A DNA stretch of 64,000 nt from Chryseosolibacter sp964563295 (GTDB lineage: Bacteria; Bacteroidota; Bacteroidia; Cytophagales; Cyclobacteriaceae), in contig CAZLWX010000004.1 of assembly GCA_964563295.1 (NCBI GenBank), positions 5,691-69,690 on the forward strand. Direction: 5' to 3'. A model generated the notes under the pieces. That model did not search any database and had not been told where the DNA came from. It saw only the letters and a program-made list of their open reading frames with translations. Made by a program: the position numbers and the translations under genes. Each line of letters starts with the position of its first letter. The stretch's first letter is position 1. Positions 60,543 to 64,000 of the stretch are shown piece after piece.

Positions 60543-61292
60543 TCACTTATTCTGAGATGCGATCTTCGCTGAGAAAAATTCGCGATTCATGCGGGCAATA
60601 TTGCTGACACTGATTCCTTTCGGGCATTCAGCCTCGCATGCCAGCGTATTGGAGCAACCACCGAATCCTTCGGCATCCATTTGAGCAACCATTCTTTCAG
60701 CGCGTGTCTTGCGCTCGGGCTGTCCTTGCGGGAGAAGAGCGAGCTGTGAAATTTTAGCACTCACAAAAAGCATCGCCGAAGCGTTTTTGCACGCCGCCAC
60801 GCAAGCGCCACAACCAATACAGGCTGCGGAATCAAAGGCAGCATCGGCATTCCTCTTGGGAATCGGTATTTCATTGGCATCGGGAACGCCGCCCGTGTTC
60901 ACTGAAACATATCCACCGGCTTGCTGGATACGGTCAAATGCCGAGCGGTCAACAACGAGGTCTTTCACTACCGGGAATGCACTTGCGCGCCAGGGTTCTA
61001 CGGTAATCATCGCTCCATCCTTAAACGTGCGCATGTGTAATTGACAAGTCGTAGTCTGAAGGGGTCCATGCGGACGGCCATTGATGTACATACTGCATGC
61101 CCCGCAAATTCCTTCGCGACAATCGTGGTCAAAGGCCACGGGCTCCTCCCCCTTCTTAATCAGGTCATGATTAAGCACATCGAACACTTCCAGGAATGAC
61201 ATGTCCTCCGAGATTTGGTCGAGCTGATATGTTCGGAACTCACCTTTGCTATTGCTGTTTTTTTGTCTCCAGACCTTAAGTGTAATTCTCAT
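60543..61292 (-). CDS. sdhB: Succinate dehydrogenase iron-sulfur subunit
   Basis: 249 residues. N-terminal plant-type ferredoxin fold with the [2Fe-2S] cysteines (DCREGICGACSMYING, then TTCQLHM) and a C-terminal domain with the [4Fe-4S]/[3Fe-4S] ligands (CIGCGACVAACKNAS, ACEAECPKGIS). It carries electrons from the flavin of SdhA to the membrane subunit. It lies 34 bases after sdhA, the last gene of sdhCAB. Confidence 0.96.
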   Translation of the reverse strand: MRITLKVWRQKNSNSKGEFRTYQLDQISEDMSFLEVFDVLNHDLIKKGEEPVAFDHDCREGICGACSMYINGRPHGPLQTTTCQLHMRTFKDGAMITVEPWRASAFPVVKDLVVDRSAFDRIQQAGGYVSVNTGGVPDANEIPIPKRNADAAFDSAACIGCGACVAACKNASAMLFVSAKISQLALLPQGQPERKTRAERMVAQMDAEGFGGCSNTLACEAECPKGISVSNIARMNREFFSAKIASQNK

Positions 61293-61326
61293 AGCAATGT
61301 TTCTTATACTGACACGTACATGTTAT

Positions 61327-63249
61327 CTACTTGTAGCTCCGCTGCGTTAGCTTGACATTTTGGAATACGAGTTCCTCCTTGTGCATCACTTCCTGACGGT
61401 TTTCGCCCGTATACTCCCAGGCGGCCACATATCCGAACTCATCGTCATTCCGAAGCGCCTCGCCGTCGGGTGTTTGCGACTCCTCGCGAAAATGTCCTCC
61501 GCAGCTTTCCGTGCGATGAAGGGCATCGTCGACCATCAGCTCGCCCATTTCCATAAAGTCGGCGACGCGACCGGCTTTCTCAAGTTCCTGATTGAGTTCG
61601 GTATGGCTGCCCAGCACATTAACGTTTTGCCAAAATTCCTCTCGCAGCTCCTGGATGCGTGTCTTGGCCTTGCGAAGGCCCGCATCGTTGCGCGACATGC
61701 CGCAGTATTCCCACATGGTAAGCCCCAACTCCCGGTGCAACTCATCAACCGTCTTTTTTCCTTTCACGCTCAGCAACTTGCTTACTCTCGTATTGATATT
61801 TTCAATCGCTTCACGGAACGCCGGGTGGTCGGTACCGACGCGGTCGCTCCAACCCAGGTTGGCCAGGTAATCGCCAATGGTATACGGTATCACGAAATAG
61901 CCGTCGGCAAGCCCCTGCATGAGCGCGCTCGCGCCAAGCCGGTTCGCTCCGTGATCGGAAAAGTTTGCTTCGCCCAGTGCGTAACACCCAGGAATAGAGG
62001 TCATGAGGTTGTAATCCACCCACAGGCCGCCCATTGTATAGTGCACTGCCGGATAGATCATCATCGGCACCTGGTACGGGTTATCGCCTGTTATTTGTTG
62101 ATACATTTCGAAGAGGTTGCCATAACGTGCTTCGATTACTTTGCGGCCCTCGCGCTTTATGGCATCCGCAAAATCCAGGAAGACGGCCAAGCCCGAGCCC
62201 ACGCCTCTGCCTTCATCGCACGCATACTTGGCGTTGCGCGAGGCAACGTCGCGCGGGACGAGGTTGCCGAAGGACGGGTATTTTCTCTCCAGAAAGTAAT
62301 CCCGTTCCGACTCCGGAATATTCACGGCATCGCGAGCCTTCAATCCCGGCCGCGCTGTTTTCGGCACCCACACGCGACCGTCGTTGCGCAGCGACTCCGA
62401 CATCAGCGTAAGCTTAGACTGATGATCGCCCGACACCGGAATACACGTGGGATGGATTTGCGTGAAGCAGGGGTTGCCAAACAGTGCTCCTTTCTTATGC
62501 GCCCGCCATGCCGCCGTTACGTTTGAGCCTTTGGCGTTGGTTGACAGGTAGAAAACATTGCCATAACCGCCCGTGCACAGCAACACCGCATGGGCGCTGT
62601 GCGCTTCAATTTTTCCGGTGACCAGGTCGCGTGTAATAATGCCACGCGCTTTGCCATCGGCGACGACCAGGTCAAGCATTTCTGTACGGCTATACATCTT
62701 AACCTTACCCGCGGCAATTTGACGGTTAAGCGCACTATAAGCGCCGAGCAGCAACTGCTGGCCGGTTTGACCGCGCGCATAAAATGTGCGGGACACCTGC
62801 GCACCTCCGAAAGAACGATTGTCGAGCAACCCTCCGTACTCCCGTGCAAACGGGACGCCTTGTGCGACACATTGGTCTATAATATTGACGCTGACCTCGG
62901 CAAGCCGGTACACATTTCCTTCCCGTGCGCGGTAATCGCCCCCTTTGATCGTATCGTAAAATAAGCGGTATACGCTGTCGCCATCATTGCGGTAATTCTT
63001 GGCTGCATTGATTCCCCCCTGGGCAGCGATACTGTGAGCACGTCGGGGACTATCCTGGAAGCAGAACGACTTCACATTATACCCAAGCTCGGCGAGGGAT
63101 GCGGCTGCTGATGCGCCCGCAAGGCCCGTGCCGACCACAATGATCTCATATTTCCGCTTGTTTGCCGGGTTGACAAGCTTCAGATTGAATTTATGCTTCG
63201 ACCACTTTTCGGCCAGTGGTCCTTCAGGAATTTTCGAATCTAATTTCAT
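61327..63249 (-). CDS. sdhA: Succinate dehydrogenase flavoprotein subunit
   Basis: 640 residues. FAD-binding fold (IIVVGTGLAGASAAASL), covalent-FAD region RAHSIAAQGGINAAKN with its His, and substrate residues in HPTCIPVSGDHQSKL and the capping domain. The C-terminal helices end HFREESQTPDGEALRNDDEFGYVAAWEYTG. The length and style are those of Bacteroidota and epsilon-type enzymes (about 640). It oxidises succinate to fumarate, or works in reverse as fumarate reductase. Confidence 0.97.
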   Translation of the reverse strand: MKLDSKIPEGPLAEKWSKHKFNLKLVNPANKRKYEIIVVGTGLAGASAAASLAELGYNVKSFCFQDSPRRAHSIAAQGGINAAKNYRNDGDSVYRLFYDTIKGGDYRAREGNVYRLAEVSVNIIDQCVAQGVPFAREYGGLLDNRSFGGAQVSRTFYARGQTGQQLLLGAYSALNRQIAAGKVKMYSRTEMLDLVVADGKARGIITRDLVTGKIEAHSAHAVLLCTGGYGNVFYLSTNAKGSNVTAAWRAHKKGALFGNPCFTQIHPTCIPVSGDHQSKLTLMSESLRNDGRVWVPKTARPGLKARDAVNIPESERDYFLERKYPSFGNLVPRDVASRNAKYACDEGRGVGSGLAVFLDFADAIKREGRKVIEARYGNLFEMYQQITGDNPYQVPMMIYPAVHYTMGGLWVDYNLMTSIPGCYALGEANFSDHGANRLGASALMQGLADGYFVIPYTIGDYLANLGWSDRVGTDHPAFREAIENINTRVSKLLSVKGKKTVDELHRELGLTMWEYCGMSRNDAGLRKAKTRIQELREEFWQNVNVLGSHTELNQELEKAGRVADFMEMGELMVDDALHRTESCGGHFREESQTPDGEALRNDDEFGYVAAWEYTGENRQEVMHKEELVFQNVKLTQRSYK

Positions 63250-63264
63250 ATTCTGAAAACTTGG

Positions 63265-63939
63265 TCAATGAAAATACATGTACACCGGAATCAGCGCAAA
63301 TAATGTAGGTACGATCAACGCGAACGCAACGCCGACGAACCGGATCACCGCGTTGTACTTCACATGGTTCAGACCCAGCGTCTGAAACGCGCTTCCGAAT
63401 CCGTGCAGCAGGTGAAAGGAAAGCATCAGCATACTGAAAACGTAGATCGCGACATACCACCACTGCGAATAAGCGGCGTCCACCACAGCGTAAAGGTTTT
63501 TGTATTCAACACCATCGTAGTTGGCGGTCGGAATTCCGCCCCAATGCATTTCATACCAGAATCCACGCAAGTGAATGACAAGAAAAATGAAGATGAATGT
63601 TCCGAGAATTCCCATATTCCGGGAAGTCCAGTGCGACGAGTTGACGGTCATCTTATATCCCTGCGGTCCGCGGGACGCGCTATTCCTTACGGTCAGCAGG
63701 ATCGCCCAGAAAATGTGGAACAGTATAAAGGTGTAGTTAACAATGCTGATCGTCTTGATCAACGGATTGGAAGTCATGAACTGCGCATAGATATTAAACG
63801 CCTTGCCATCGTCCGAATACATTAACTGGAGATTTCCAGCCAAATGAACGACCAGGAACAAGATCAGGAATAAGCCCGTTAAGGCCATGACTAATTTTCT
63901 CCCAAGCGTGCTGGAGAAAAGTTCCGTAAACCAATTCAT
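63265..63939 (-). CDS. sdhC: Succinate dehydrogenase cytochrome b subunit (diheme type)
   Basis: 224 residues, five membrane helices (KLVMALTGLFLILFLVVHLAGN, TISIVNYTFILFHIFWAILLTV, NMGILGTFIFIFLVIHLRGF, WWYVAIYVFSMLMLSFHLLHGFGSAF, FVGVAFALIVPTLFALIPVYMYF). Histidines in four of them are heme ligands, as in the B. subtilis/Wolinella type-B enzymes that need no SdhD. First gene of sdhCAB, 15 bases before sdhA. Confidence 0.95.
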   Translation of the reverse strand: MNWFTELFSSTLGRKLVMALTGLFLILFLVVHLAGNLQLMYSDDGKAFNIYAQFMTSNPLIKTISIVNYTFILFHIFWAILLTVRNSASRGPQGYKMTVNSSHWTSRNMGILGTFIFIFLVIHLRGFWYEMHWGGIPTANYDGVEYKNLYAVVDAAYSQWWYVAIYVFSMLMLSFHLLHGFGSAFQTLGLNHVKYNAVIRFVGVAFALIVPTLFALIPVYMYFH

Positions 63940-63973
63940 AGTCTAGATTTAACTGAGGAGTATAGGGTTGCGC

Positions 63974-64000
63974 CAAAAATACTTCTCACTGCACTAACAA
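63974..64000 (-). promoter_or_regulatory. Promoter of sdhCAB
   Basis: The minus strand reads TATTTTTG (exact TAnnTTTG, 63974-63981), 34 bases before the sdhC ATG. A TTG sits at the very edge of the window (63998-64000), 16 bases upstream, so the -33 part may be incomplete. Confidence 0.5.

Noticed and set aside
61360..62526. 388-residue plus-strand ORF
   Set aside because: It lies wholly antisense to sdhA, whose protein is clearly recognisable; the translation has no family-like features.
1..64000. tRNA, rRNA, CRISPR arrays, prophage or transposase genes
   Set aside because: No cloverleaf-like sequence outside genes, no regular spacer-repeat array and no recognisable mobility protein was seen. 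The tandem arrays have no spacers and are not CRISPR.

Overview
The window looks like the chromosome of a free-living, aerobic member of the Bacteroidota, most likely of the Cytophagales (inference). The signs are: a SusC/SusD-type outer-membrane pair with two companion lipoproteins; a PorU2-type type IX secretion protease; a GldA/GldF/GldG ABC module; a periplasmic beta-propeller histidine kinase; a three-gene succinate dehydrogenase in C-A-B order; exact matches to the Bacteroidota -7 promoter box TAnnTTTG ahead of several genes; and an almost complete lack of Shine-Dalgarno sequences. G+C is about one half by eye. I saw no tRNA, rRNA, CRISPR array, transposase, integrase or phage gene.

Layout. 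1-7593 (minus): start of a DUF5117/5118 zinc metalloprotease cut by the window edge, a secreted unknown, and a SusC-SusD-DUF5012-lipoprotein uptake operon ending in a clear terminator. 8282-11855 (minus): response regulator and propeller sensor kinase, possibly serving the uptake operon. 12000-18795: orphan FtsX/MacB permease, alkaline-phosphatase-superfamily hydrolase, PHP phosphatase overlapping a DUF5690 transporter, HD hydrolase. 18990-22754: lipoprotein formylglycine-generating enzyme with both active cysteines, Cys-type sulfatase, SMP-30 lactonase. 22777-24529: Hsp20, PRC-barrel and DUF2267 proteins. 24738-24860: a promoter-terminator pair with no ORF, a small-RNA candidate. 24894-27847: MhqD-like hydrolase, MhqO-like dioxygenase, Crp regulator, YceI. 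28322-32280: rpiA, aconitase, single-domain response regulator. 33005-37116: GldA/F/G plus DUF4340. 37126-43371 (minus): GMC oxidoreductase with gluconate dehydrogenase subunit 3, divergent malate synthase, lactate permease. 43656-48551 (minus): PorU2. 48880-51630: PadR and a PspC-PspC-GIN fusion. 51701-54706: membrane microprotein, secreted protein, ECF sigma with probable anti-sigma and a beta-barrel. 55459-59803: TetR and paaABCD with an inserted DinB gene and a reversed small gene. 60543-63939 (minus): sdhCAB.

Metabolically the segment joins polymer or sulfated-compound uptake outside the cell (SusCD, sulfatase/FGE, PorU2) with aerobic central metabolism (aconitase, succinate dehydrogenase, malate synthase, lactate uptake) and aromatic degradation (phenylacetyl-CoA epoxidase, MhqO-type dioxygenase).

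The most unusual structure is in the gaps between genes. At least six gaps carry arrays of words repeated with a strict 7-base period (TTGGCCT, TAGTTTG/AAACTTC, GGAACCT/TTCCGGG, GGACTAT). Four of these also carry a palindrome of the type TCCCGAT-ATCGGGA or half of one. A second repeat family (GCACCCCGAACGGGGTGC palindromes with a conserved tail) fills the gap before rpiA. A leader-peptide-plus-terminator arrangement with three histidine codons lies upstream of susC. All ORF calls are by reading; no database search was possible.
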